DNA of 64,000 nucleotides from JARRLC01 sp050290865 (GCA_050290865.1 JBNKIW010000019.1:1-64000), one strand, 5' to 3'. Counted from the stretch's first letter, positions 25,095 to 34,983 are shown. Notes: a model not told the origin generated them from the sequence alone. Program-made: numbers and translations.

Positions 25095-25673
25095 ATGACC
25101 GGACAGACGCACCCGCCTGCTCCCGAATCCCCCCCCGCCACCGGGCGCCGCCGCTGGCGCTTCGCAGCCCTGATCGCGCTCGGCACGCTGGCTCTGGGCT
25201 TCACCGGTGTCATCGCCGCAAAGGCGTTCGGCCCGCATGCCGGCTTCATGAACGGCCCATGTGGCTTCATGGGTGGGCACCGCATGATGATGGGGCCCCC
25301 CGCCAATGCCGAGGAAGCCGCAGAGCGTGCCTCCTGGATGGTGAATCGCTTCGCGCGCCACATCGGCGCCACGGCCGAGCAGAAGACCAAGCTGAAAGCC
25401 ATCGTCGCTGCGACCGTGAAAGACGTCTTTCCCTTGCGCGGGAAGATGGTTGCCGCGCGCCGGCAGGGCATTGAGCTGCTGCGTCAGCCCGCCGTCGCCC
25501 GCGACAAGATCGAAGCCCTGCGCGCCGAGCAGATGGCCAATGTCGATGCGATTTCCAGGCGCCTGGCAAAAGCCGTCGGCGACGCCGCCGAGGTCCTGAC
25601 GCCGGAACAGCGGAAGGATCTGGCGGATGATCTCTCCTTCTTCGCCAGGCACTGGCACGGTCGGCGGGGATAA
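25095..25673 (+). CDS. Spy/CpxP-like periplasmic protein
   Basis: 192 residues. The start at 25095 follows GAGGAG by seven bases. A single hydrophobic helix at about residues 22-42 acts as signal anchor or signal peptide. Next is a Met/His/Gly-rich stretch (GGHRMMMG), then a helical region that ends in an LTxxQ-like motif (LTPEQRKDLADD), the mark of Spy/CpxP chaperones and metal-resistance sensors of the CnrR/ZraP kind. It lies 43 bp upstream of a response regulator and kinase gene, as such proteins often do, so it probably senses or buffers the envelope signal of that system. Confidence 0.75.
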   Translation: MTGQTHPPAPESPPATGRRRWRFAALIALGTLALGFTGVIAAKAFGPHAGFMNGPCGFMGGHRMMMGPPANAEEAAERASWMVNRFARHIGATAEQKTKLKAIVAATVKDVFPLRGKMVAARRQGIELLRQPAVARDKIEALRAEQMANVDAISRRLAKAVGDAAEVLTPEQRKDLADDLSFFARHWHGRRG

Positions 25674-25716
25674 ACTACTGTTGCGTCCCAAACGCTAGAG
25701 TCGGAATACTGGCGCC

Positions 25717-26403
25717 GTGACACAGCGCATCCTTCTCATCGAAGACGACATCCGTCTCGCCGGTCTCGTTCGCGAGTATCTCGGCGAGGCGGGTTTCCGC
25801 GTCAGCCACGCGGCAAGCGGGGGCAAAGGGCTGGAGTTCGTCTTCCGCGATGCTTTCGACGCCGTGATCCTCGACCTGATGCTGCCCGACATGGACGGGC
25901 TGGAGGTCTGCCGAAGCCTGCGCGCGCACAGCGAGGTCCCCGTCCTGATGCTGACCGCACGAGGCGACGCCATGGACCGCATCATCGGGCTGGAGATCGG
26001 CGCCGACGATTACCTGCCCAAGCCGTTCGAGCCGCGCGAACTGCTGGCGCGGCTGAAAGCCGTTCTCCGCCGCCAGAAGGGAGGGGGGCGTGCCGACGTG
26101 CTGCGCTTCGGACGGCTCGAAATCGACCGTGGCGCGCGCGAAATCCGTCTCGACGGTGAGCCTTGCACACTCACCGGCTATCAATTCGCGCTGCTCCTGG
26201 CTCTCGCCGAGCATGCGGGCCGCGTCATGTCCCGCAATGCACTCATGGACTTCATGAAGGGAGAGCCGTTCGAAGCCTTCGACCGCTCCATCGACGTGCA
26301 TATCTCGCGCATTCGTGCCGCCATCGAGGACGATCCGAAGCGGCCCCGCAGAGTGATCACCGTGCGCGGCGCGGGCTATGTGTTCGCGAAGGCGCAGGAT
26401 TAG
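25717..26403 (+). CDS. OmpR-family response regulator
   Basis: 228 residues. The receiver domain has the acidic pair EDD near residue 9, the phosphoacceptor Asp in VILDLMLPD, the conserved Thr in MLTARGD and the Lys in PKPFEPRE. The winged-helix output domain (about 130-225) includes IDVHISRIRAAIEDDP and VRGAGYVF. Start GTG at 25717. The kinase follows 112 bp later. The neighbour genes suggest an envelope or metal stress signal, by analogy with CpxR systems. Confidence 0.92.
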   Translation: MTQRILLIEDDIRLAGLVREYLGEAGFRVSHAASGGKGLEFVFRDAFDAVILDLMLPDMDGLEVCRSLRAHSEVPVLMLTARGDAMDRIIGLEIGADDYLPKPFEPRELLARLKAVLRRQKGGGRADVLRFGRLEIDRGAREIRLDGEPCTLTGYQFALLLALAEHAGRVMSRNALMDFMKGEPFEAFDRSIDVHISRIRAAIEDDPKRPRRVITVRGAGYVFAKAQD

Positions 26404-26515
26404 GAGCGGTCATGCAGACACGGAACCACGCGCTCCCTTGCTCTCTCCCACGGCTGTCCTCACCGCAGAAAAGGCGCGGGTGTTGTTGTTCTCGTCTGCG
26501 TGCAGGGGCAACTCC

Positions 26516-27772
26516 ATGCTGAGGCGCCTCTTTCAGCAGGTCTATCTGACCATCGTTGTCAGCCTGATCCTCGTCGTGCTGGCGGCGGGGGCGGTGTGGC
26601 GCTTTGCCGCCGAGCATCCGCAGGTGCGGCAGGCGTTCGAACTGGCCGGCGATATGGCCGCCGCTGCGCTGCCGCCCGCGGAGGCTCCCATCGCTGCTCA
26701 GCAGTGGGCGCTCGATCGAATCCACGAGCGCCACGGCGTGGACCTCGCGCTGTTCAATGCACGGCTGCGGCCCATGGCTGCGGCGGGCAGGCCGCTGCCG
26801 TCACCGCCGCGCCACCATCTGAGAAGCGGCTGGCTTCGCGGCGGGCACGGTCCGACATGGCTCCTTCATCTTCCGGACGGCCGCTGGCTGGTCGTACGAA
26901 TGGGTATCAATCGCCTCGCTCATCCCGCGGTCGGATTGGCAGGCTTTCTCGCCGTGATCGCGCTCGTCATTGCGGCGGGCGCCTATCCGGTGGTGCGGCG
27001 GCTGACGCGGCGGCTGGAGCGGTTGCAGAAGGGCGTGGAATCGCTCGGCGCGGGCGAACTGACGGCGCGCGTCAAGGTTGAGGGGCGGGACGAAGTGGCA
27101 CGTCTGGCGGAAAGCTTCAATCGGGCCGCCGCGCGCATCGAGGAACTGGTCGGCGCCCACAAGCTGCTGCTCGCCAACGCCTCGCACGAGCTGCGAACGC
27201 CTCTGTCGCGCATCCGGCTCGGTGTCGAACTGCTGAAGGACAAAGCGGACCCGGAGCGCAAGGCGGCGCTGGAGCGCGACATCGCCGAACTGGACCGGCT
27301 CATCGACGGCATCCTGCTGTCCAGCCGCCTCGATGCGCTCACGGCGCCGGACGTCCGGGAGGAGGTGGACCTCCTGGCGATGGCCGCCGAGGAGGGTGCG
27401 CATTTCGAGGATTGCACGGCCGACGGCGAGCCGGTGCTGGTGATGGGCGACCCTCAGCTCCTGCGCCGCATGATCCGCAATCTCGTGGAAAACGCCGCGC
27501 GCCACGGCCTGCCGCCGGTCGAGGTGACGGTGACGCGCAAGGGCGGCCACGCGGTTCTCGCCGTCACCGACAGTGGCGAGGGCGTACCGGAATCGGATCG
27601 CGAGCGCGTTTTCACCCCGTTCCAGCGGCTGCCGTCCTGTGAGGGCGACGGCGGCGCCGGGCTGGGGCTGGCGCTCGTGCGGCAGATCGCACGCCGTCAT
27701 GGCGGCGAGGCGGTCATACAGCCCGACGCGCAGCACAGAAGCCGTTTTGTCGTGAGATTGCCGCTTGCATGA
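26516..27772 (+). CDS. Sensor histidine kinase
   Basis: 418 residues. The start at 26516 (MLRRLFQQVYL) begins right before the first membrane helix (about 7-28); the longer frame from 26378 overlaps the response regulator and is rejected. A periplasmic loop of about 110 residues follows, then a second helix (about 140-160), a HAMP region, the phosphoacceptor box ANASHELRTPLSRIRL, the N box RNLVENAARHG, and the G boxes DSGEGVPESD and GAGLGLALVRQIA. Partner of the regulator just upstream. Confidence 0.92.
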   Translation: MLRRLFQQVYLTIVVSLILVVLAAGAVWRFAAEHPQVRQAFELAGDMAAAALPPAEAPIAAQQWALDRIHERHGVDLALFNARLRPMAAAGRPLPSPPRHHLRSGWLRGGHGPTWLLHLPDGRWLVVRMGINRLAHPAVGLAGFLAVIALVIAAGAYPVVRRLTRRLERLQKGVESLGAGELTARVKVEGRDEVARLAESFNRAAARIEELVGAHKLLLANASHELRTPLSRIRLGVELLKDKADPERKAALERDIAELDRLIDGILLSSRLDALTAPDVREEVDLLAMAAEEGAHFEDCTADGEPVLVMGDPQLLRRMIRNLVENAARHGLPPVEVTVTRKGGHAVLAVTDSGEGVPESDRERVFTPFQRLPSCEGDGGAGLGLALVRQIARRHGGEAVIQPDAQHRSRFVVRLPLA

Positions 27773-27995
27773 GATTTCTCTGCAAAAGTCCTGCGGCAAA
27801 AAGCACACAGGGTAACTTAATTTCTCCATAGTTTTCAGGACTATTGCATTCCGGTATGACGGAGGGAGGGGGTAAGCGCGTTAACGAAGCGTTTACCTTT
27901 TTTAGGTTTCATCCTTGTCCAGCAGCGAAAAAGACACTTTTCATTTCGTTAACGGGATCTGGCGCCTGCCGCGCCGCGTCATGAGTGGAGCCGTG

Positions 27996-29138
27996 ATGAG
28001 TTTTCGCTCCGATCGTCGAGTTCGCCGCGTCATCTATGCCGCCACAGCGTTATCGGTGATGGGGGCGGGGTCGGCTTTCATCGATTTCGGCACGTCACGA
28101 GGGATGTTCTCGCTCGACGAGGACAGAGGGCGTGGCACTGCTTTCGCGCGGCGTCGACCAGCGTCTGCCGATCCCGCAGCGAAGGTTCTCGATGCAAGCG
28201 CCGAGGCGCTCTTCCGCACCGCTGGCAAGCAGGATCGCGCCGATACGGTCGGCACGCCGCAGCCGGCCGATGCTGAGCAAAAGGCGGCTGATGGCGGCGG
28301 CGGCCCGCAGTTCATCACGGCATCGCTGACGCCGGTCGAGATGGCTCATGCGCGGATCCCTCCCATCAGGATTTACCAGGACGTCAACCGCGGCGCCAAG
28401 GCGGACCGGCTTTCGGTCCCACAGTTGAGTGTGAGCAAGCTGATCGCGCGCGAGAAGGCGCTGCCGAACGCGCATGCCAGCGCAGCGGTCTTCCTCGTTT
28501 CGCCACCGCTGGCCGACGCGCGGACCGAGCCCCAGGCGGACGATGCCGGGACCGCAGGCGCGGCCAGCCTGGCCACCGCCCGACCGGGCCCGCGGGGCAA
28601 AGCAGCCTGGGCCGAACTGGTGCGGCTCGCCAGCGTCAAGGGCGGCGACGGCGAGGAGAAATCAGCCACCATTTTCGGCGGCCTGACCGAGAAGGAATTC
28701 CGCGCCCGCGAACTGCGCTGCATGGCGACCGGCGTCTACTTCGAAGCGCGTGACGAACCCCTGCGTGGCCAGATCGCCGTCGCGCAGGTCATTATGACGC
28801 GCGTCCGCAGCGAGTACTACCCGATGACGATTTGCGGCGTGGTCTATCAGGGGCAGTGGAACCGCAATGCGTGCCAGTTTTCTTTCGCCTGCGACGGCAA
28901 GCCCGACGCGCCCAAGGAAAAGAAGGAATGGGCGACGTCGCTGGACGTGGCGCGTCAGGTCATCTCCGGCAAGGTCTATCTGACCGATATTGGCGGCGCG
29001 ACGCATTACCACGCGACCTATGTCCACCCGAACTGGGTCAGGATGGTTAAGCGCGTGAAGAGGATCGGCGGCCACATCTTCTACAAGGCGGCTTTCGCAC
29101 CGCCCCTGATCGCGAACGCGGACTACAGCAAGCTCTGA
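27996..29138 (+). CDS. SleB-type cell wall hydrolase
   Basis: 380 residues from 27996, where GTGGAG precedes the ATG by five bases; TTG at 27915 and ATG at 27981 are alternatives. An N-terminal hydrophobic helix (residues about 11-26) anchors or exports the protein. A long Ala/Pro-rich low-complexity linker fills residues about 50-240. The C-terminal hydrolase_2 (SleB) domain shows ATGVYFEARDEPLRGQ with the catalytic Glu, VAQVIMTRV, FSFACDG and GATHYHATYVHPNW. In spore formers this family cleaves cortex; in alphaproteobacteria it is a peptidoglycan hydrolase. Confidence 0.85.
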   Translation: MSFRSDRRVRRVIYAATALSVMGAGSAFIDFGTSRGMFSLDEDRGRGTAFARRRPASADPAAKVLDASAEALFRTAGKQDRADTVGTPQPADAEQKAADGGGGPQFITASLTPVEMAHARIPPIRIYQDVNRGAKADRLSVPQLSVSKLIAREKALPNAHASAAVFLVSPPLADARTEPQADDAGTAGAASLATARPGPRGKAAWAELVRLASVKGGDGEEKSATIFGGLTEKEFRARELRCMATGVYFEARDEPLRGQIAVAQVIMTRVRSEYYPMTICGVVYQGQWNRNACQFSFACDGKPDAPKEKKEWATSLDVARQVISGKVYLTDIGGATHYHATYVHPNWVRMVKRVKRIGGHIFYKAAFAPPLIANADYSKL

Positions 29139-29359
29139 GGGTTGCAGACCGTCCTCGCCGTCGCCACGTTCTCTTTGATAACCGGCGGGGGCTCACCGAT
29201 ATCCGCCAGTGCACGCTTCTTTAGCAGCGCGTTAAGGCTAATGCGAACGCGCAGGTCTGCTGCGCCTGTTCGATAAAATTTGACCAGGCGGGGTAATCCG
29301 AACGCAAGGATTGCCGGGGCATCCTGAGCAGGAACATCAACTTAACTGATGCGACCGCC

Positions 29360-29692
29360 ATGGAAATAGAAACAGTCCCCTTGGAGGCCGTTGCTGATAG
29401 CGTTCGCGCGTCGAAGTCACGTGTGCAGGATGTTCAGAGCTACACCCTCAGCGTGCAAAGCGCGCTCGGCCCGAAAGTACTCGACGGCCGTGGCCTGAAA
29501 GGCCGCGTTCTCGTCGCTTTTTCGGTTTCAGCGAACGGTGCCCTGACGAACGCCCGTATCGCGCGCTCCAGTGGAGAGCAAAGTCTCGACATGCAGGCGC
29601 TGCAAATCGTGGGACGCGCCGCGCTCCCGGCTCCGCCCCCCGGCATCGGCGCCACATACAGAAGCTACGTGTCGGCGTTCACCTTCGCGTGA
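29360..29692 (+). CDS. Small TonB C-terminal-domain protein
   Basis: 110 residues, almost entirely a TonB C-terminal fold: LKGRVLVAFSVSANGALTNARIARSSG, given here as the key stretch in part, followed by ALPAPPPGI. No transmembrane helix, Pro-rich linker or signal peptide is visible from the ATG at 29360, and none is seen in frame upstream. Real TonB proteins need the membrane anchor, so this is either a truncated TonB or a free-standing periplasm-like domain. It is convergent with the trypsin-like protease gene. Confidence 0.65.
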   Translation: MEIETVPLEAVADSVRASKSRVQDVQSYTLSVQSALGPKVLDGRGLKGRVLVAFSVSANGALTNARIARSSGEQSLDMQALQIVGRAALPAPPPGIGATYRSYVSAFTFA

Positions 29693-29754
29693 ACGCCGCG
29701 CGGCGGTGTCCACCGGTTCCGCGTCCGGCCGCCCGGATCGAAACGATCCCGCCC

Positions 29755-30933
29755 TTACGGCGCGGGCACGAGGCTGATTCGCGTCACCTCCTCGCCCCGG
29801 CAGCCGGACGTCGGACAAATGTAGGTGCGCATGCAGCCTTTGGCGGCATCCCTCACATAGTCCGTATCGCCGCGCACAAGGACGCCGACGAGTTCGTTGG
29901 TGGACTGGTCGAAGACGCCCGAGCCGGAATTGCCGCCGAACGTGTCCAGTGTGGCAACGAAATACACCGGGCTGGAAGCGTCATGAATCCTTGCGCCCGG
30001 CGCGTATTTCATCGGCAACCCGCTCGGATAACCGATCACGAAGACCTTCTGATCCTTGATGACGGGCGTCTTGCTCCACGCCGTCACCGGCTTGGCCACC
30101 GTCGCCGGCACGGGCCGGTCAAGCTGCACCAGTGCCCAGTCGCGATCGCGGCCTTTCACGAACTGGCCGTCCAGGACCTGGCTTGCCTTGTAGACGTGAT
30201 TGGCGGGCAGGGTCTGGGGGCCGGAAGTCCCGGCGGTCTCGACGCGATAGCCGAAGACGAACTTGACGTTATCGAGGGATGGCAGGTTGTTATTGGCGGA
30301 GACCTCGCGGAGACAGTGCCCCGCCGTCAGCACCACATCGGGACGAACCAGCGTTCCCGAGCAGTACGCGCCCGCCACCTGCTCCGCGAACGGTTCGCCG
30401 GGACACAGCCCCTGATATTCGCCGAGCGTGCTGACGCTGAGCTTCACGTTGCCGGAAGCCGTCGGCTGCAAGTCGCTGGCCTGAAACAGCGCCACGGTGG
30501 CGCTTGCCAGGCGGCGGACGGTCTGATCCGTCATCTGATGCCAGTCGCGCCGGTCGTCGGTGCCGTAGATCGCGCGGCTGTTGAGGCGCAGCGCCTGCAA
30601 GAGTTCGCTGTCCTCCAGCGCGGAAAGGCCGGTCGGCGCGTTTCGCGTGGTCACGGTGCCGCCCTTGCTGGCAGATTTGCCGGAGGGCTGCTGGACCACG
30701 CCGCGGGCCGCATCCAAGGGGCCCGGCTTTGCCGGTTGAGTGGCGCGGCGCGCGTCCTGGCGGCGCTGCAATTCCGCGAGGATCTCCTCGTCGGTCGCGC
30801 TCTTCACGACTTCGATGACCGTCTGCCATTCGCCCGCCTGGACCGTTGGCGCAAGAGTGAGGCAGAGGCAGCCCAGCATCCCGGCGGCCATGACAGCCAG
30901 ACGTCCGCTTGGTGTCTTCATGCTCGTCGTCAT
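29755..30933 (-). CDS. Secreted trypsin-like serine protease
   Basis: 392 residues with a signal peptide (hydrophobic residues about 10-30, ending near VQAGEW). The chymotrypsin-fold triad is readable: His206 in LTAGHC, Asp265 in RDRDWAL, Ser336 in GGNSGSG. A pro-region of about 170 residues, rich in Lys/Gln/Arg, lies before the protease domain. Cys residues near His206 and Ser336 could pair. It lies 123 bp downstream of the WD40-caspase gene on the same strand, so the two exported proteases may share a transcript. Substrates unknown. Confidence 0.88.
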   Translation of the reverse strand: MTTSMKTPSGRLAVMAAGMLGCLCLTLAPTVQAGEWQTVIEVVKSATDEEILAELQRRQDARRATQPAKPGPLDAARGVVQQPSGKSASKGGTVTTRNAPTGLSALEDSELLQALRLNSRAIYGTDDRRDWHQMTDQTVRRLASATVALFQASDLQPTASGNVKLSVSTLGEYQGLCPGEPFAEQVAGAYCSGTLVRPDVVLTAGHCLREVSANNNLPSLDNVKFVFGYRVETAGTSGPQTLPANHVYKASQVLDGQFVKGRDRDWALVQLDRPVPATVAKPVTAWSKTPVIKDQKVFVIGYPSGLPMKYAPGARIHDASSPVYFVATLDTFGGNSGSGVFDQSTNELVGVLVRGDTDYVRDAAKGCMRTYICPTSGCRGEEVTRISLVPAP

Positions 30934-31056
30934 GCTTTCTCCCTCAAACAGCGTGATTGCCCTGCATCGGCTGATGACAAGATATGACCGCTCATGCCGG
31001 CAACTCTTGGGACACTGGCGGCGGACATCTCGATTTCTTCCTCGCGCGCCTCCCGG

Positions 31057-34000
31057 CTACCTGTTCATCTGCAGCAGCTTGTCTTTCTCGACATAGCCGA
31101 TGGCCTTGCCCTGCTGCGCCACCAGCGCCCAGTTCTCCTCGATCTTGACGACCGTGACCAGATCACCCGCCCGGAGCTGGCGCAGCGCATTTCCGCCACG
31201 CCCCTTGAACAGATCCGCCATGGCGAGCACGACGTGCGTCGGCGTCGTGGGAACCGCCGCCATCGCCGCGCCCGCTTTCAGCTTGGCGATGATCGGTTCA
31301 TAGCGCGGCACGAGCGCGAAGAACGGTCGCCGTGACCAGTCCACCTCGGGCCGCTGGCAGTAATCGTCCCGGCCGGACGTCACGCAGGCCTTCAACTCGC
31401 GGCTGATCTCCGGCACGCGCTTATCGACGAACTCGACAAGCTCCATCAATTCGATATAGCCGTTGCGGTCGTCGTCGCCACGCGCCAGGCCCTCCAGCAG
31501 GGCGTAAGTGAAGGCGCCGTGGCCATGATAGCCTTCGATAGCGAGTTGCTGATCGCTTGCGGCCATGAGCACGATGCGGCCGGTGGCGTCGATGAGCCGC
31601 CGGTGCGCGGTATCGTAATCGGCGCCGCCGCGGCTTTTCAGCGGCCTGCTGGCCGATCCCGACTCACAGGTATCGAAAATCCAGACGGATTTCTCCGCCT
31701 TGATCAGCGAGAACCAGTCCTGCCATTGTTTCGGTCCGAAACCGCCCGCGAGGATCGTTTCCTCGCTGAAGCGGTCGATACCGGGCGGGACGAAATAGTA
31801 ATCCCCGCGCAGATTCTTGCCATGACCGGCAATGAAGAACAGGAACACGTCGGTCGCCTTGATCTTCTTTCCCAGGTCTTTGAAGACCTGTGTCAGCCGT
31901 TCGGTGGTGACTTCGGCGTTGGTCAGCGTGGTGAGCTTGGGACGGCTGTTGTAATAGCTGGCGCCCGCGTCGGCCAGCGTCCGGCCCAGCTCCGTGGCGT
32001 CGGATACGGCGTAATCGAGCCTGCGCCGCACGTCCTTGTAGTCGTTGACGCCGATCGCCAGGATATACAGGTCGGGAACCTCCAGCAGTGCCTTTTTCTC
32101 CAGCTTGACCGCGGTGCGGGCAGGCAGAGACTGGATCGAGTTCTTCTTGTTGAAGGCGACGACCTCGATGAGGTTTTCGGTCGCGCCCAGTTCGACCGGC
32201 AGCGACAGCGTCCCTTCCGGACCCGCGCTGCGCGTGCCGAAAAGGTTGCCCTTCAGCGCGCCGTTGATGCGCAGCTCGATGCGCCCGACGCCGCCGCCAT
32301 TGTCCTGGACCTTAAACGCGATATTGACGGTGCGCTTGCTGCCTTCCGTGTGGCTGGTGCTGACGATGGTGACCTCGGGCGGAGCGGCGCTGTCTCGTAG
32401 GACGGCGTTGATCGTTGCCTCCCGCCGGATCTTGCCCGATGGATCGCCGGCGATCTTGGCCGCGACCAGGTCGGGACGGTAGAACAGCTTGCGCACCTGG
32501 CCGGCGCTGACGTAGCGCGCTTCCTTGTCCGGGCCCTGGTTGATCTGCCAGCCGACATAGGAGGCACCTTTTTCGGAGCTGACAAAGAAGCCTTCCGGCG
32601 TCCACATCACCCACTCGCCGTTCGCGCCCTGAAACAGCGTGACGAGCAGTTCACGGGTCTGCAGATTCCAGAGCTTCACGGTCTGATCATGCGATCCGGA
32701 GACGAGGTAGCGGCCATCCGCCGACGGCGCCAGCGCCCAGATCACGCTGGTGTGGCCGACGAAATTCCCCAGCTTCCTGCCAGTTTGGTCATGCGCCGCC
32801 ATCCAGCCGTTGGCTCCGGCGGAGACGATCATGCGGGCGTCATCGGCGAGGCTGTACGCCCAGTGCCCGTAGCCGGTCGGCGCGCCGCGCGCGATGGCCG
32901 CACGGGAAGCGCCGCCCTCCTTGATATCGAGGATCGCGTTGTCGTAGCCGTAATTCCCGCCCGGGCGGTGATCGAGCGACCATTTGCCCTGGGTGAGCAA
33001 GGCGCGGCTGAAGGTTTTCACGGCATCCAGCGCGACCGGCCGCGGCGCCACCACGGCTTCCGCGAGGGAGGGCAGGGGCATCGAGAAATGGAGGGGACCG
33101 AACTCGCGTGTCGGGTTGCGCGTCCACATCGTACCCCAGCCGATGCGCCCGTCCGGGGCGATGCCGACCGACCAGATGGACTTGCCCACACCGCCGAGTG
33201 TCAGCGGCTTGCCGTCCGGACCCTTGCGCCGCTCGCCGGTCTGCAGGTCCCAGACATGGATTTCATGGTTGTTGCCGCCGCCGGTCGCCGCCCAGCGCCC
33301 GTCGGGGCTGACGGCCGCCGCGATGACCGTATTGTTATGCCCGCGATAGGCCAGGCGCTGCTTTCCCGTGGCGACGTCGAAGACATTGGCCCCATAAGGG
33401 TTCTTGTCGGTGCGGACCTTGGAAATGGCGGACAGGATGCGCTGCCCGTCGGGACTGAAGGCGAGGCTGCCGACCATGGTGGGCTGCCGCATCGATTTGA
33501 TGAATGCGCCGGTTTCCCCGTTCCACAGCCGGATTTCGCCGGAGTAGTCGCCCGATGCGATCGTGCCGTCCGCACTGATGGCGAGGGTGTTGACCTTGTC
33601 GCCATGCCCGCTCATCCGCGTGATCTCGGTGCCGTCCGCGACCCGCCACAGCCGCAGTTCGCGGTCGAATGCGCTGGTGACCGCGCGCTTGCCGTCGGGT
33701 GTGAAGCCGACGCCGTACATGTCGCCGCGGTGGCCCGTGAGCCTGTGCTTCAGACGCCGCGCGCGCACATCCCAGATGATGGCGCTGCGGTCCTTGCTCC
33801 CTGAGATCAGGTGCCGGCCGTCCGCCGAGAAATTGAGGCCGTAGACCGCGCTCTTGTGACCTTTGAGAAGCGCAACCAGCTTGCCGGAGGCAAAATCGTA
33901 AAGGCGGATGTCGCCGCAGCACGGCTCCTTGGTGGCCACTTCGGTCCACCCGGCCACGGCCAGCCATTTGCCGTCGCGGCTGAGCGCCATGGCGAAAAGC

Positions 34001-34257
34001 TGTCCCGCCGGCCCCGGCCCGGTCTCGCCGCGGATGGTGCGCACGGTCTTGCCCGTGGCCAGATCCCAGACGCGCACCGTCTTGTCGTCGGAGGCGGAGA
34101 TAAGCTGCGAGCCGTCCGGTGTGAAGATCACGCTGCGGATCATGGCCATGTGCCCGCCCGTGTCGAGCATCAGAACCGGTGCGTCGGCGCTCACCGCGGC
34201 GCTTGCAAGTGAGATGAGGGCGGCGGCTGCCAGGACCAGAAAACGGAGATGCCGCAT
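31057..34257 (-). CDS. Secreted WD40-repeat caspase-like protease with SH3-like tail
   Basis: 1066 residues. The signal peptide (residues 1-24, FLVLAAAALISLASA) predicts export. Residues about 35-380 hold seven or so WD40 repeats (HMAMIRSVIFTPDG, VRVWDLATGK and so on), with one or two further repeats near 480-560. The caspase (C14) domain starts near 730 (LYILAIGVNDYKD) and has the catalytic dyad His812 in IAGHGK and Cys864 in IFDTCESG. The end (about 1005-1066) resembles an SH3 domain (LRAGDLVTVVKIEENWALV). Bacterial WD40-caspases are known, often cytoplasmic; the signal peptide puts this one in the periplasm. Pairing with the trypsin gene just downstream suggests joint action, which is inference. 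Confidence 0.9.
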   Translation of the reverse strand: MRHLRFLVLAAAALISLASAAVSADAPVLMLDTGGHMAMIRSVIFTPDGSQLISASDDKTVRVWDLATGKTVRTIRGETGPGPAGQLFAMALSRDGKWLAVAGWTEVATKEPCCGDIRLYDFASGKLVALLKGHKSAVYGLNFSADGRHLISGSKDRSAIIWDVRARRLKHRLTGHRGDMYGVGFTPDGKRAVTSAFDRELRLWRVADGTEITRMSGHGDKVNTLAISADGTIASGDYSGEIRLWNGETGAFIKSMRQPTMVGSLAFSPDGQRILSAISKVRTDKNPYGANVFDVATGKQRLAYRGHNNTVIAAAVSPDGRWAATGGGNNHEIHVWDLQTGERRKGPDGKPLTLGGVGKSIWSVGIAPDGRIGWGTMWTRNPTREFGPLHFSMPLPSLAEAVVAPRPVALDAVKTFSRALLTQGKWSLDHRPGGNYGYDNAILDIKEGGASRAAIARGAPTGYGHWAYSLADDARMIVSAGANGWMAAHDQTGRKLGNFVGHTSVIWALAPSADGRYLVSGSHDQTVKLWNLQTRELLVTLFQGANGEWVMWTPEGFFVSSEKGASYVGWQINQGPDKEARYVSAGQVRKLFYRPDLVAAKIAGDPSGKIRREATINAVLRDSAAPPEVTIVSTSHTEGSKRTVNIAFKVQDNGGGVGRIELRINGALKGNLFGTRSAGPEGTLSLPVELGATENLIEVVAFNKKNSIQSLPARTAVKLEKKALLEVPDLYILAIGVNDYKDVRRRLDYAVSDATELGRTLADAGASYYNSRPKLTTLTNAEVTTERLTQVFKDLGKKIKATDVFLFFIAGHGKNLRGDYYFVPPGIDRFSEETILAGGFGPKQWQDWFSLIKAEKSVWIFDTCESGSASRPLKSRGGADYDTAHRRLIDATGRIVLMAASDQQLAIEGYHGHGAFTYALLEGLARGDDDRNGYIELMELVEFVDKRVPEISRELKACVTSGRDDYCQRPEVDWSRRPFFALVPRYEPIIAKLKAGAAMAAVPTTPTHVVLAMADLFKGRGGNALRQLRAGDLVTVVKIEENWALVAQQGKAIGYVEKDKLLQMNR

Positions 34258-34491
34258 TGTCTACACCTTGGTTTGGTTGTTGATCGGCCGCATGCGGATT
34301 GCGTCTGTAGAATATGGAAGAGGCGGACTTTTGGAAGATGCCGCCTCCTGATCAAATCGCATATCAGCCGCAGCCTTGTCCCGGAGCCTCGGTACAGACC
34401 TCAATAACTGCGGCAAAATGAACGGCGCATTATAACGCCCTCCCGTCAATGCACAACTTGCCATAATCGTGAGCCGGACACGGATCATCCG

Positions 34492-34983
34492 TCACGTCAG
34501 CGGCACGCCCGCCTCATATTTCGACGTGCGGATCGCAAGCGCCGTGCGCACGGAATCGACATGCGGCGCTGTCGTCAGCTCGCGAATGATGAAGTTCTGA
34601 AACGTTGTGAGATCGGGCGCCGTGCATTTCAAAAGGAAATCGATGTCGCCGGACAGCATCGCGCATTCGCGCACGATTGGCCACGAGCGCACCAGCGTCT
34701 CGAACGCCATGAGATCGGCCTCGGCCTGGCTGGTGAGGCGCACCATGGCGTAGGCTTCGAGATCGAAACCGAGAAGTCTGGCATTCAAATGTGCGTGATA
34801 GCCGAGAATGAACCCCGCCTTCTCAAGGGCGCGCGTGCGGCGCAGGCAGGGCGGCGCCGTGATGCCGACGCGGCGGGCGAGTTCGACATTGGTCATGCGG
34901 CCGTTGGCCTGCAATTCCTGGAGGATCAGCCAGTCGATCCGGTCGAGCTTGATCCACGATGGCGGTTCGCGCCGGACGTTCAT
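34492..34983 (-). CDS. Lrp/AsnC-family regulator
   Basis: 163 residues. An N-terminal helix-turn-helix (IDWLILQELQANGRMTNVELARRVG, key part NVELARRVGI) and the PPCLRRTRALEKAGFI recognition stretch are followed by an AsnC/RAM effector domain. It usually senses an amino acid and binds DNA as an octamer. It is divergent from the ELM1-type gene, 126 bp away. No amino-acid transport or metabolism gene flanks it, so the target is unknown. Confidence 0.88.
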   Translation of the reverse strand: MNVRREPPSWIKLDRIDWLILQELQANGRMTNVELARRVGITAPPCLRRTRALEKAGFILGYHAHLNARLLGFDLEAYAMVRLTSQAEADLMAFETLVRSWPIVRECAMLSGDIDFLLKCTAPDLTTFQNFIIRELTTAPHVDSVRTALAIRTSKYEAGVPLT

